DNA of 64,000 nt from Pararhodonellum marinum (GCF_015354735.1 NZ_JACEFJ010000013.1:61482-125481), one strand, 5' to 3'. Shown: positions 42,247 through 52,002, numbered from the stretch's first letter. Notes: generated from the sequence alone by a model not told the origin. Translations and numbers: made by a program.

Positions 42247-43761
42247 TTAATACCCTGGGTTCTGTGGAGCCAAGTTCGGATTGGTTTCCAATTCCTGGCG
42301 GGGTATTGGCATCAGATAATCTCTGGATTCAGAAAAGTTGGGCTGAGGTTCAAGGGAATCAGGACCAAGAAAGGCCTGATTTCCAAGTCTCCTTCTCTTG
42401 ATGTCATACCACCTTTTGAATTCAAATGCCAGTTCCAACCTTCTTTCTTCCAAAACCAGTTCGATAAAGGCATCTTTACCCATGCCGGGCATCACATCTT
42501 CCGGAAATGCATTCATGACACCTGCCTCATTTCTGGCTCTCTCCCTTATCAGGTTCACATAGCCAACAGCTTCTGGATTTCCTCCTCCACTGATTTCTCC
42601 CAATGCTTCAGCTGCAGTCAACAAAACCTCCGCGTATCTCATCGCAGAATAGTTGTGATCACTGAACTGCATCTCCCCTTGAGCCCTTCCGGGAAATCTG
42701 GAATATTTGGCGATGTGCGGTCTTTGGGTGTTTACAAAATTTTGAAATGGTTGTAAAGTTCCACCCATCATGATTTCAGCATCGAAGCTCACTCTTTTTC
42801 TGTAATCCCTGTCATCCCAGGTATCATACACTTTCATGGAAGGCACCAAAACACTCCACCCGGATATGTCTGCTCCCCTGATACCGGTCATAGAGGCATT
42901 GTAATCCACATTGACATTACTGGGACCACTTTGTAATCCAAGAAAATCCACTGCAAAAACATGTTCGATAAGACCATCAGCGGCACTTGCGATATACAAA
43001 TCCTGGAAATCCTCCACCAAACCATAGCCAAACCGGTCTTTGTTGTCAATCACCCATTTGGCTTCTTCGTAGGCTTGTTGGAAATTTTCCAATGTAAGGT
43101 GCAAGGTGGCCAAATAAGATGCTGCCGTCCCTTTGGTGGCCCTGGTCCTCACCCCATTGGCATGTTGGTCAGGCAACCATTCCTTGGCAAATTCAAAATC
43201 CAATTGGATATTGTTATAGATTTCGGGTACACTGGTTTTTTCCAATGTTTTTACCAGTTCAGGATTACTGATGAAGAAGTCTATGTAGGGTATTTCACCA
43301 AAATTTCTCACCAAATGGAAATAAGCGAAGGCCCGCATGAACCTGGCTTCAGCTATCAATGGATTGAGGACAGATTCCGCCGCATCGACGCTTTCAGCTC
43401 CAGCTATGGCAGCGTTGGCAGCACTGATCACTTGGTACCAGACTGGCCAAAAAACCGTCACCATACCATTGTTATCGTCCATGTTGAAATCATTCATTTG
43501 CTGCCTGGCTGCAGGAGTACCCCGGTCCCCGATATCCACCATGTCGCCTCTCAACATCAATGCTGATACAAACTGCCTTCCGTAAAGAGCTTCTGTGGCC
43601 AATAAACCAACAGAACCTAATACTGCAACTTCCACATCATTGGGTGTATTGAAAAGACCTTCCGGAGCCAATACCCCCACCGGTCTTTCCTCCAAATCCG
43701 TGCATCCCCAAGTCATTGCAAAGAGGCAACAAAAAGAGCATATTATATTTATTTTTTTCAT
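42247..43761 (-). CDS. SusD/RagB-family outer-membrane glycan-binding lipoprotein
   Basis: 504 residues. Lipoprotein signal (CCLFAMTWGC). The SusD fold shows NAAIAGAESVDAAESVLNPL, IAEARFMRAFAYFHLVRNFG (TPR-like), RATKGTAASYLATLHLTLEN, YSAMRYAEVLLTAAEALGEI and LVLEERRLELAFEFKRWYDI. It caps the SusC transporter and binds the oligosaccharide at the cell surface. It lies 26 bp downstream of susC in the same operon. Confidence 0.95.
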   Translation of the reverse strand: MKKINIICSFCCLFAMTWGCTDLEERPVGVLAPEGLFNTPNDVEVAVLGSVGLLATEALYGRQFVSALMLRGDMVDIGDRGTPAARQQMNDFNMDDNNGMVTVFWPVWYQVISAANAAIAGAESVDAAESVLNPLIAEARFMRAFAYFHLVRNFGEIPYIDFFISNPELVKTLEKTSVPEIYNNIQLDFEFAKEWLPDQHANGVRTRATKGTAASYLATLHLTLENFQQAYEEAKWVIDNKDRFGYGLVEDFQDLYIASAADGLIEHVFAVDFLGLQSGPSNVNVDYNASMTGIRGADISGWSVLVPSMKVYDTWDDRDYRKRVSFDAEIMMGGTLQPFQNFVNTQRPHIAKYSRFPGRAQGEMQFSDHNYSAMRYAEVLLTAAEALGEISGGGNPEAVGYVNLIRERARNEAGVMNAFPEDVMPGMGKDAFIELVLEERRLELAFEFKRWYDIKRRRLGNQAFLGPDSLEPQPNFSESRDYLMPIPRQELETNPNLAPQNPGY

Positions 43762-43787
43762 GATCTTATTGAGTAAAATTAATGTAA

Positions 43788-46700
43788 TTAAAATCCTATA
43801 TTCAAACCCAAGGTATATGATTTGGCATTGGGATAACTTCCGTAATCCAAACCTAAATTCCTGTTTCCATTGGCAGCGCCTCCCGAATTGTAATTCACTT
43901 CAGGATCATATCCCTCATAATTGGTGAAAGTCAGGATGTTTTGAGCTGAAGCATAGATCCTCAATCGCTGTACTCCGATTTTTCTGGTCATGTTGAAAGG
44001 CAGGTTGTACCCAAGTGCGAGGTTTTTCAACCGAACAAAACTTCCGTCATAAATGAATCGTGTGGAGACCCGTCTTGTTCTTCCTATTGAAGCCCTAGGT
44101 ACATCTGTATCGGTATTTTGAGGAGTCCACCTGTTCAGGGCATCCGTAGTGGCATTGTTAATACCTGACAACAGGTTCAATTCCATCAAGGTATAACTTA
44201 AAATATCATTTCCCTGGGAGCCCTGGAAAAAGATGTTGAGGTCAAAATTCTTCCACCTGAAATCATTGTTCCAGCCAAAAATGAAATCTGGATGAGGATT
44301 TCCGATGATTTCTCTGTCATTGGCATTCAAAACCCCATCTCCGTTCAGGTCCGCGAATTTTTCTCCTCCTGCAACTTGCTCAAAACCACCTCCTGGAATA
44401 AACGTGTCCCCTTCTTGATAAACCCCTTCATAAATCCATCCGAAGAAACTACCCACAGGAAATCCTTCTCTTAAGATTTGGGTCTGTCCAAGTCCTACCA
44501 TGTGTCCTGGTCCGGAACCATATAGAATATCATTCCCTCCCGGAAGGCTAAGGACTTTATTCCTGTTTCTGGAAAAGTTGACATCTGTATTCCACTGAAA
44601 GGCTCCCGTCAGAATCCTGGCTCCCAAAGTGAGTTCAACACCTTTGTTCTCTACTTTTCCCACGTTTTGAAGCTGATTGGAAAATCCGGAATACTGAGGC
44701 AAGGGAACTTCAAATAACAGGTCACTGGTCACCATTCTGTAGTACTCAAAAGTAGCATAAATCCTATCTGACAGGATGGCGATATCCGTACCTATATTGA
44801 ATTGGGCAGTAGTCTCCCAAGTCAGGTCATTGTTGGCCACAGTTGTGGGCCTGATCGCATTGACCGGCAATCCATTGACAATGGTAAATACATCAGAAAA
44901 TCTAGCCAAGGTTTGAAATGGCGCGATGGCTTGATTACCCGTAAGCCCATAACTGGTTCTTAGTTTCAATAAACTGATGGTCTGATTATCCTTTAAAAAT
45001 GCCTCATTTCCCAGGTTCCAGGCCACAGCCCCAGATGGGAAGAAGGCCCATTTGTTGTTGACACTAAAGGTGGATGAGCCATCATACCTGGCATTTAATT
45101 GAACCAAAAAACGGTCATCAAACCCATAATTGACCCGCCCGTAAAAAGAGGCCAAGGTCCAGTCTTGCAAAGAGGAACTTGGCCTGAGCCAAACTGATGC
45201 CGCACCAAGGTTCCAGAACTCAAAGGCATCTGTGACAAAATTCTGCCCGGCCCCTCCCCAATTTTCATTGGTTTGGCTCTGGTAAGAATAGCCACCCATC
45301 ACGCTCAGGTTATGCTTTTCGGCATAGGTTTTACTGAACGAAAGGTAATTTTCGTTTAGCAATAAGGTACTTCTTGAGCCGTTGACATTTCCCTGACCCC
45401 CCACATTCCGGCCTGCATTTAGGGTGGTGGGGGTATAAGTCCCTATTCTTCCGCTGTTGGTAGTCGCTCCAAGTGTAGTCTTAAAGCTCAAATTCTCAGT
45501 GATCTGATATTCCGCAAAAAAGTTGCCTTGAACCCTGTCATTCACGGATTCGTTTTGATATTCCCTTGCCACTGCGACAGGATTATCATGCGGATCATTC
45601 ATCCTGGCGATGGTATACCGGCCATTTTCATCAAAAATTGGTTGATCCGGTTCAAATTTGAAAGCACCTGCCACTACCCCGGTATTATTGGATCCGCCAG
45701 AGCCTTCCTGGGTTCTGGTTCCTTCTTGACTTGATCGCTGCGCAAATATATTCAAACCAAGTTTCAACCTATCAGAAGCCTGGATATTGACATTACTGGT
45801 AATGGAAAACCGATTAAATCCAGAACCGATTATTACCCCTTTTTGATCAAAAAATGCACTGGAAACGTAGTAATCCACATTGTCCGCACCCCCTGAAATA
45901 GAGAGTTGATGGTTTTGGATATGACCTGTCCTGAATATTTCATCCTGCCAATCTGTATTTGCTCCCAAAGAGGAAAACTGAGGACGGATTTCAGTAATAT
46001 AGTCCATGAATTCATTGGCATTCAAAAGATCCAATCTGCTGATTTCCTCCTGACTGGAAAAAGCTGTATTGAGTTCGATCCGTGGCGCACCTTTTTTACC
46101 CCGCTTGGTGGTGACCATGATGACACCATTGGCTCCTCTGGATCCATATATTGCTGTGGCAGAGGCGTCTTTCAAAACCTCTACAGATTGAATATCTTCA
46201 GGTGGAGGCATAGCTGCACCAATAAAGCCATCCACCACGAAAATAGGGTCACTGCTTGCATTGATGGAGGTCCCTCCACGTATCCTTACCTTAAAACTTG
46301 CTCCAGGCTCCCCGTTGTTTGCCTGAATCTGCACACCCGCTGCCCTGCCCTGTAAGGCCTGAACCACATTAATGGCTGGAAAAGCCGTCAATTGTTCAGC
46401 CTTCACAGAGGAAACGGAACCGGTTAAATCACTTCGTTTTTGGGAACCATATCCGATCACCACCACCTCATCCAATGAGGCAAGGTCACTTTCCATGGTG
46501 ACATTGAGGATGCTCCAGTTTTCCAAGGGTACCTCTTGGGTCTTGAAACCCATGGATCTGAACACCAAAACGGGATCAGAACCACTGACTTCCAAGGTAT
46601 ACCGACCTTCAAGGTCGGTCACGGTACCTACACCGGTACCTCGCAGCTGAACGGTGACTCCGATAATGGGTTCCCCGTTTTGCTCAGTCACTGTGCCTGA

Positions 46701-46805
46701 TATGCTGCCTGCCTGGGCATACAACGTTTGGCCCGACAGCAACAAACACAGTGAAAAAACCAGACTTAACGCTGGCTTTAAGGTTTTTGATAAATTTTTC
46801 ATCAT
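43788..46805 (-). CDS. SusC/RagA-family TonB-dependent outer-membrane transporter
   Basis: About 1005 residues from the ATG at 46805 (MMKNLSKTLKPALSLVFSL); the reading frame upstream of this overlaps the promoter and operator and is not translated. After the signal peptide comes a carboxypeptidase-regulatory-like domain (GSISGTVTEQNGEPIIGVTV). Next the SusC signature and plug: VVVIGYGSQKRSDLTGSVSS, NVVQALQGRAAGVQIQANNG, VEVLKDASATAIYGSRGANG. The 22-strand barrel ends YTLGLNIGF. It imports oligosaccharides with SusD, energised by TonB. First gene of the minus-strand PUL operon, under the LacI-type operator at 46831-46850. Confidence 0.95.
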   Translation of the reverse strand: MMKNLSKTLKPALSLVFSLCLLLSGQTLYAQAGSISGTVTEQNGEPIIGVTVQLRGTGVGTVTDLEGRYTLEVSGSDPVLVFRSMGFKTQEVPLENWSILNVTMESDLASLDEVVVIGYGSQKRSDLTGSVSSVKAEQLTAFPAINVVQALQGRAAGVQIQANNGEPGASFKVRIRGGTSINASSDPIFVVDGFIGAAMPPPEDIQSVEVLKDASATAIYGSRGANGVIMVTTKRGKKGAPRIELNTAFSSQEEISRLDLLNANEFMDYITEIRPQFSSLGANTDWQDEIFRTGHIQNHQLSISGGADNVDYYVSSAFFDQKGVIIGSGFNRFSITSNVNIQASDRLKLGLNIFAQRSSQEGTRTQEGSGGSNNTGVVAGAFKFEPDQPIFDENGRYTIARMNDPHDNPVAVAREYQNESVNDRVQGNFFAEYQITENLSFKTTLGATTNSGRIGTYTPTTLNAGRNVGGQGNVNGSRSTLLLNENYLSFSKTYAEKHNLSVMGGYSYQSQTNENWGGAGQNFVTDAFEFWNLGAASVWLRPSSSLQDWTLASFYGRVNYGFDDRFLVQLNARYDGSSTFSVNNKWAFFPSGAVAWNLGNEAFLKDNQTISLLKLRTSYGLTGNQAIAPFQTLARFSDVFTIVNGLPVNAIRPTTVANNDLTWETTAQFNIGTDIAILSDRIYATFEYYRMVTSDLLFEVPLPQYSGFSNQLQNVGKVENKGVELTLGARILTGAFQWNTDVNFSRNRNKVLSLPGGNDILYGSGPGHMVGLGQTQILREGFPVGSFFGWIYEGVYQEGDTFIPGGGFEQVAGGEKFADLNGDGVLNANDREIIGNPHPDFIFGWNNDFRWKNFDLNIFFQGSQGNDILSYTLMELNLLSGINNATTDALNRWTPQNTDTDVPRASIGRTRRVSTRFIYDGSFVRLKNLALGYNLPFNMTRKIGVQRLRIYASAQNILTFTNYEGYDPEVNYNSGGAANGNRNLGLDYGSYPNAKSYTLGLNIGF

Positions 46806-46830
46806 GGGTAAATTGTCTAATTGAAAATTT

Positions 46831-46850
46831 TTGTGCAATCGATTGTACAA
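46831..46850 (-). promoter_or_regulatory. LacI-type operator upstream of susC
   Basis: TTGTGCAATCGATTGTACAA is a near-perfect 20-bp palindrome with one mismatched pair and a central CG, the form bound by LacI/GalR regulators. It begins in the -7 box of the susC promoter and covers the expected transcription start, a repressor position. Confidence 0.8.
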
Positions 46851-46876
46851 ATATAATGGTTTAATTTAATTTCAAA
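46848..46876 (-). promoter_or_regulatory. susC promoter, Bacteroidota type
   Basis: On the minus strand TTTG (46873-46876) is followed after 17 bp by TATATTTG (46848-46855), matching the -33 TTTG and -7 TAnnTTTG boxes of the primary sigma factor of Bacteroidota. Confidence 0.75.
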
Positions 46877-46974
46877 AATTTTACATCAAATAAATTTTAA
46901 ATTCGTTAATTCATCCCATTATAGTTTTATATTGTGTTATATAGCCTATTGACTTGAAGATATTTCGATTTTTT

Positions 46975-47007
46975 AATTGGCATAAAGTTCAAATTATTAT
47001 ATATTTG
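46975..47007 (+). promoter_or_regulatory. kduI promoter, Bacteroidota type
   Basis: TATATTTG (47000-47007) is a full -7 match, with a TTGG about 20 bp upstream as the -33 box. The arrangement mirrors the susC promoter on the opposite strand. Confidence 0.7.
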
Positions 47008-47021
47008 TGCAACCGTTTACA
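47006..47021 (+). promoter_or_regulatory. LacI-type operator upstream of kduI
   Basis: TGTGCAACCGTTTACA, an imperfect palindrome, overlaps the end of the -7 box exactly as the susC operator does. The half-site TGTGCAA is shared with the susC operator. The start codon at 47029 is 8 bp away, so bound repressor would block transcription completely. Confidence 0.75.
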
Positions 47022-47028
47022 TAAATTT

Positions 47029-47865
47029 ATGAAATACTATACCCGATACGCTTCCCATCCGCAAGATGTGAAAAGGTATGACACCCAAAAATTAAGAGAT
47101 CATTTTTTGATCCAAAACCTATTTGAGCCTAATGAGATCAACATGGTCTATACCCATGAAGATCGATTGATCATAGGCGGAATTCAACTCTCAGAAAAGA
47201 CGGTCGAACTGACCACCTTCGATCAATTGAAGAGTGCGTCATTTTTAGAAAGGAGAGAAATTGGACTGATTAATGTCGGAGAGCATGAGGCTGAGGTTAT
47301 TGCAGATGAAGAAAAGTATACTTTGCTTCCAAAAGAAGCCCTTTACATTGGAAAAGGGGTAAAAAAGGTTTATTTTAAAGGAACAAATAAGGGTCAAACC
47401 CGATTGTATTTCAATTCCGCACCTGCCCATCATGCCTATCCCACGACAAAAGTAGGCAAAAAGGAGGCTGAAATTGTTGAATTGGGCAGTTTGGAAAATT
47501 CTAACCACAGAATCATATATAAACTATTGGTGAATTCCGTTGTCAAAACCTGCCAGCTCCAGATGGGCATGACAGAATTAAAATCCGGTTCGGTCTGGAA
47601 TACCATGCCGGCTCATACCCATGACCGCCGGATGGAGGCGTATTTTTACTTTGATCTTGCTGAAGACCAAACAGTCTGTCATTTCATGGGACAACCCGAA
47701 GAGACACGTCACATTTGGGTACATTCCCATCAGGCAGTGATTTCACCCCCTTGGTCCATTCATAGTGGAGCAGGAACTTCGAACTATACCTTTATTTGGG
47801 GCATGGCGGGAGAAAACCTGGATTATGGAGACATGGATGTCGTTGACCCAATAGCCTTAAAATAA
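47029..47865 (+). CDS. kduI: 5-dehydro-4-deoxy-D-glucuronate isomerase KduI
   Basis: About 278 residues from the ATG at 47029 (MKYYTRYASHPQDVKRYDTQ), which is the conserved start; frames upstream of it run through the promoter. It isomerises 4-deoxy-L-threo-5-hexosulose uronate to 2,5-diketo-3-deoxygluconate. The cupin zinc motif is in NTMPAHTHDRRMEAYFYFDL (His, His, Glu), with a further His in WVHSHQAVISPPWSIHSGAG. It acts on unsaturated uronate released by GH88. First gene of kduI-kduD-lacI-uxaB, 2 bp from kduD. Confidence 0.95.
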   Translation: MKYYTRYASHPQDVKRYDTQKLRDHFLIQNLFEPNEINMVYTHEDRLIIGGIQLSEKTVELTTFDQLKSASFLERREIGLINVGEHEAEVIADEEKYTLLPKEALYIGKGVKKVYFKGTNKGQTRLYFNSAPAHHAYPTTKVGKKEAEIVELGSLENSNHRIIYKLLVNSVVKTCQLQMGMTELKSGSVWNTMPAHTHDRRMEAYFYFDLAEDQTVCHFMGQPEETRHIWVHSHQAVISPPWSIHSGAGTSNYTFIWGMAGENLDYGDMDVVDPIALK

Positions 47866-47867
47866 CA

Positions 47868-48653
47868 ATGGACAATCTTTTCGATTTAAGCGGAAAAGTT
47901 GCCTTGGTCACAGGCGCCACCCATGGCCTTGGAATGGCCATGGCCACAGCCTTGGCGCAATATGGAGCCACATTGATCATCAATGGTCATACACCTTCCA
48001 AAATGGATTCAGCCATTAAGGCCTATGCAGAGATGGGCTTAAAAGCCCATGGGTATATCTTTGATGTAACGGATGAAGAGGCTGTGGAGGAAAACATCAC
48101 GAAAATTGAAAAAACCCATGGCCTTATCCATATTTTAATCAATAATGCAGGCATGATCATGCGGGTCCCTGCACTGGAAATGGCACCAGCTGATTTTAGA
48201 AAAGTCATAGATGTCGATCTGGTGGCTCCATTTATCCTGTCCAAAAGGGTCGCCAAGAGCATGGTAACCAACGGCGGTGGAAAAATCATCAACATCTGTT
48301 CCATGATGAGCGAGCTCGGCAGAGATACCGTTTCCGCCTATGCAGCTGCCAAAGGTGGGCTTAAAATGCTGACCCGAAACCTTGCGACTGAATGGGCCAA
48401 ATACAACATCCAGGTCAATGGTATAGGCCCGGGATATTTTGCCACTGATCAGACTGCACCCATAAGAATTGATGGGCACCCTTTGAATGATTTCATCATA
48501 CAAAGGACACCTGCGGGGAAATGGGGTGATCCACAGGATTTAGCTGGAACTACTGTTTTTCTAGCCAGTAAGGCAAGTGATTTTATCAATGGACAGATTA
48601 TTTATGTTGATGGAGGCATCCTTGCCACAATCGGTAAACCACGGGAATCATGA
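47868..48653 (+). CDS. kduD: 2-dehydro-3-deoxy-D-gluconate 5-dehydrogenase KduD
   Basis: 261 residues, a short-chain dehydrogenase. NAD-binding GKVALVTGATHGLGMAMATA, HILINNAGMIMRVPA, catalytic KIINICSMMSELGRDTVSAY (Ser and Tyr) with YAAAKGGLKM (YxxxK), and a C-terminal FLASKASDFINGQIIYVDGG. It reduces 2,5-diketo-3-deoxygluconate to KDG. Its pairing with kduI makes this assignment much more likely than gluconate 5-dehydrogenase. It overlaps the LacI gene by 4 bp. Confidence 0.92.
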   Translation: MDNLFDLSGKVALVTGATHGLGMAMATALAQYGATLIINGHTPSKMDSAIKAYAEMGLKAHGYIFDVTDEEAVEENITKIEKTHGLIHILINNAGMIMRVPALEMAPADFRKVIDVDLVAPFILSKRVAKSMVTNGGGKIINICSMMSELGRDTVSAYAAAKGGLKMLTRNLATEWAKYNIQVNGIGPGYFATDQTAPIRIDGHPLNDFIIQRTPAGKWGDPQDLAGTTVFLASKASDFINGQIIYVDGGILATIGKPRES

Positions 48654-49696
48654 TCAAAAGCGGAAGAATTACCATTCATGATATCGCGGAAAAGCTGAAC
48701 ATCACAGCTTCTACGGTTTCTCGGGCTTTAAATGACCACCCCAGGATAAGTGATCTGACCAAAAAGGCTGTCCATAAAATGGCCAAACAACTCAACTATC
48801 AACCCAATCACATTGCATCTGCATTAAGAAGTGGGAAAAGTAGATTGATCGGTGTCATTATACCTACTGCCAACAGAGCTTTTTTTTCATCTGTAGTGAG
48901 AGGGGTAGAAGAAATAGCAAACTCCCTGGATTATAAAGTTATCATTTGCCAATCTTATGATGATCCGGAAAAAGAAATAGAGACCATTGATGCATTGCTG
49001 AGTGCAAGAGTGGATGGAATTGTTGCCTCCACAGGTAAACAAACATTCACCTTTGATCATTATCAAAGAATTATAGACAAGAAAATTCCTTTGATCTTAT
49101 TTGACAGAGGAAACCAGGATCTCAAGGTAAGCCAAGTTGTCATCGACGATTACAGGGGAGCTTACCAAGCCGTTAAACACCTGCTGGATCAAGGCTGCAA
49201 AAGAATTGCACATTTTACAAGTGTGAGTAAAATCAGCATTTATACGGACAGAATGAGGGGGTATTTGGATGCCTTAAGAGATGCCAATATCCCCATTGAC
49301 CATAAATTGATCATTGAAGGTGACCTTCAGCTAGAAGATGGCAGAATCAGTATGGAAAAATTGCTCCGGTTAAAAGTACGGCCTGATGCTGTATTTTCAT
49401 CCAGTGATTTTGGCGCAATGGGCGCCATGCAGGTTCTAAAAGAACACAAAATCAAAATACCGGAGGAAGTCGCTTTGGTCGGTTTTAGCAATGAACCGTT
49501 TACTGCCTATACAGATCCTCCTTTGACCTCAGTTGATCAGATGAGCATCACCATGGGCAAGATTACAGCTGAAGCATTCTTTGATGAGCTAAAAACAGAC
49601 AAGTCAAACTTTATCCCCCAAAAAACAGTGCTTGCTCCAGAACTAATCATAAGGGGATCTTCATTAAAATGTATCCCGGAACCTAAAGCAATTTAG
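48650..49696 (+). CDS. LacI-family transcriptional regulator of the uronate PUL
   Basis: 348 residues. HTH at the N-terminus (TIHDIAEKLNITASTVSRAL, about 7-26), hinge helix QPNHIASALRSGKS, then a periplasmic-binding-protein-like effector domain (LIGVIIPTANRAFFSSVVRG to VALVGFSNEPFTAYTDPPLT). It is co-transcribed with kduI and kduD. Two LacI-type operators in the divergent susC/kduI region are its probable targets, with KDG or an unsaturated uronate as likely inducer (inference). Confidence 0.92.
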   Translation: MIKSGRITIHDIAEKLNITASTVSRALNDHPRISDLTKKAVHKMAKQLNYQPNHIASALRSGKSRLIGVIIPTANRAFFSSVVRGVEEIANSLDYKVIICQSYDDPEKEIETIDALLSARVDGIVASTGKQTFTFDHYQRIIDKKIPLILFDRGNQDLKVSQVVIDDYRGAYQAVKHLLDQGCKRIAHFTSVSKISIYTDRMRGYLDALRDANIPIDHKLIIEGDLQLEDGRISMEKLLRLKVRPDAVFSSSDFGAMGAMQVLKEHKIKIPEEVALVGFSNEPFTAYTDPPLTSVDQMSITMGKITAEAFFDELKTDKSNFIPQKTVLAPELIIRGSSLKCIPEPKAI

Positions 49697-49846
49697 GCCA
49701 TTTTCTGAGCGGATTGGATTGAAATTTTTTTAACTTTTTTACCATAAGCATGGAAAAAGAACAATAAATTCTGAAATTGGTTGATTATATCTTAATAAAC
49801 CAATCTTCATCCTTCTATCCTTCGTTGAAGGGTAATTCATTAATTT

Positions 49847-51256
49847 ATGCAAGCCCTCAACAGAACCACCGTCACCAAAATACAGGAGCGTCCCATAAAA
49901 ATCATTCAGTTCGGAGAAGGGAATTTCCTCCGAGGCTTTGTGGATTGGATCATCGACGTGATGAATGAAAAAACTGAATTTAATGGGGATATTCAAGTGG
50001 TTCAACCCATATCTGAGGGATTGGGAAAGCTTATCAACCAACAGGATGGACTGTACCATGTCAGGTTGGAAGGTTTACTAAATGGGGAAATAAGTGAGGA
50101 AAGTCGCCTTATAACCTGCCTCAGATCGGTAATGAATCCTTATGAAGATTATAATGATTTTCTCAAACTGGCTGAAAACCCAGATCTGAGGTGGATGATC
50201 TCGAATACCACAGAGGCAGGCATTGCTTTCGATGCGGATGACAATGAGATGAACTACTTACCCCAGCAGTTTCCTGGCAAGCTGACGGCTTTGCTATACC
50301 ATCGATTTATACATTTCAAAGGGAGCCCGGAAAAAGGAATGATCCACATCCCCTGTGAACTGATAGATAAAAACGGGGAAAAACTAAAAACCTGCATTTT
50401 ACAGTATGCCGAGGTTTTTGAGCTTCCGGAAGCTTTTGGAAAATGGATAGAGGAACATAATATTTTTTGCAATACTTTGGTAGACCGAATCGTACCTGGA
50501 TTTCCCAAAGATAAAATAGGCAAGATTCAAAATGAACTCGGCTTTGAGGACAATTTAGTCGTAATGGCTGAACCTTTCCACCTGTGGGTAATCGAAGGTC
50601 CCGATACGGTCCAAGAGGAATTTCCCGTAGAAAGCGCCGGCCTACAAGTGAAATTTGTCAAAGACCAAGCTCCATACAGAACCAGAAAAGTCCGTATCCT
50701 CAATGGGGCACATACCTGTTTGGTCCCCATAGCTTACCTACGTGGTCTCCGCACGGTCAGAGAAAGTGTCGAAGATGTATGGGCCGGTGATTTCATCCGT
50801 AAGGCTGTTTTTGAAGAAATAATCCCAACACTGGATTTGCCCAAAGAGGACTTGGAGTCTTTTGCTTCTGATGTGATGGATCGATTTCGAAATCCATTTA
50901 TCCGGCATGAATTGATTTCCATCGCCTTAAATTCCATCTCAAAATTCAAAGTAAGGGTTTTGCCTTCACTTTTGGTATATCATGACAAAGAAGGCGCTTG
51001 GCCGGAAAAACTTACCGCCTCAATGGCTGCCTTACTGGTGTTCTACAGAGGCATTGACCTCAACAATGAAGCAATTCCCTTAAAGGATGGTGAGGAAATC
51101 CTAATTTTCTTCCAAGAGGCATGGAAAATACCCAACACACAAGAGATGGTGGAGAAAATCTTGGGTAACACTGATCTATGGGAAGAGGATCTCAGTTCCC
51201 ATCCTGGGCTGGTCGAAAAGATTTCCTTTCAAATCTCCAAAATCCTGCAGTTGTAA
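49847..51256 (+). CDS. uxaB: tagaturonate reductase (altronate oxidoreductase) UxaB
   Basis: 469 residues of the mannitol dehydrogenase family: KIIQFGEGNFLRGFVDWIID at the NAD-binding start, DLRWMISNTTEAGIAFDADD, NTLVDRIVPGFPKDKIG, VMAEPFHLWVIEGPD, RTRKVRILNGAHTCLVPIAY (catalytic Lys/Asn/His motif), and DVMDRFRNPFIRHELISIAL. It reduces D-tagaturonate to D-altronate in galacturonate catabolism. Its presence implies that the glycan also yields galacturonate or another hexuronate, although uxaA and uxaC are not in the window. It lies 150 bp after the LacI gene. Confidence 0.9.
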   Translation: MQALNRTTVTKIQERPIKIIQFGEGNFLRGFVDWIIDVMNEKTEFNGDIQVVQPISEGLGKLINQQDGLYHVRLEGLLNGEISEESRLITCLRSVMNPYEDYNDFLKLAENPDLRWMISNTTEAGIAFDADDNEMNYLPQQFPGKLTALLYHRFIHFKGSPEKGMIHIPCELIDKNGEKLKTCILQYAEVFELPEAFGKWIEEHNIFCNTLVDRIVPGFPKDKIGKIQNELGFEDNLVVMAEPFHLWVIEGPDTVQEEFPVESAGLQVKFVKDQAPYRTRKVRILNGAHTCLVPIAYLRGLRTVRESVEDVWAGDFIRKAVFEEIIPTLDLPKEDLESFASDVMDRFRNPFIRHELISIALNSISKFKVRVLPSLLVYHDKEGAWPEKLTASMAALLVFYRGIDLNNEAIPLKDGEEILIFFQEAWKIPNTQEMVEKILGNTDLWEEDLSSHPGLVEKISFQISKILQL

Positions 51257-51510
51257 GGATCACTTCTTTTTTTTGAATCCAAAAACCCACTAGCCAACCA
51301 AGCAATGGATGGCTATTAATGATTTTTGATTCTTCTCGATCGTTTTCATCATCAGAAATTTTTATTCTTTGGCAAACGGGAGGCATTTTTACCGCATCCT
51401 ATATGTTACTTAAATAGTTATCATTCGGTAAAATCATTTTTTCAAAATACCCAAGGATTTTTTTTACCTTGATCTGTAACATTTGTATTACAACTGCATC
51501 ACCTACATAC

Positions 51511-52002
51511 ATGCAATCCTTTTTTGAATCCCACATATGGCCATTGAAAAACAAACTATACCGGATGGCCTTCCTGTGGGTGAAAGACAGGGATGTTGCA
51601 CAGGACTTGTTGCAAAATGTATATGAAAAAGCATGGAAGCTAAGGGTGGAACTTCAAAACATGGAAAACCCCACAGGATGGATGGTCAAAAGTCTCAGGA
51701 ATGAAAGCTTGCAGCATTTTAGGCAAAGCAAACGGTTCGAAAATCTGGATCATCTAGAAGCTGGCTACATGCCACAGGACCATGAAAACAACCATGAAGA
51801 TACCATAAAAAGGGTATTTCATTTTCTTGAAAGCTTACCGGAAAAACAACAGGAGATATTTCAATTGCGGGAAGTAGAAGGATTGACCTATGAGGAAATC
51901 GCCCAGTATATGGACATCTCAGTGGATCAGGTAAAGGTAAATTTATTCAGGGCAAGGAAATCCCTACGCGATCAATTAAGACAAAAAATCAATGAAAGAT
52001 AA
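51511..52002 (+). CDS. ECF-type RNA polymerase sigma factor
   Basis: About 163 residues from the ATG at 51511 (MQSFFESHIWPLKNKLYRMA). Region 2: WVKDRDVAQDLLQNVYEKAW and GWMVKSLRNESLQHFRQ. Region 4 helix-turn-helix: LPEKQQEIFQLREVEGLTYE and VDQVKVNLFRARKSLRDQ. It should direct transcription of its own operon and respond to release by the anti-sigma factor encoded next, with which it overlaps by 11 bp. Confidence 0.9.
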   Translation: MQSFFESHIWPLKNKLYRMAFLWVKDRDVAQDLLQNVYEKAWKLRVELQNMENPTGWMVKSLRNESLQHFRQSKRFENLDHLEAGYMPQDHENNHEDTIKRVFHFLESLPEKQQEIFQLREVEGLTYEEIAQYMDISVDQVKVNLFRARKSLRDQLRQKINER

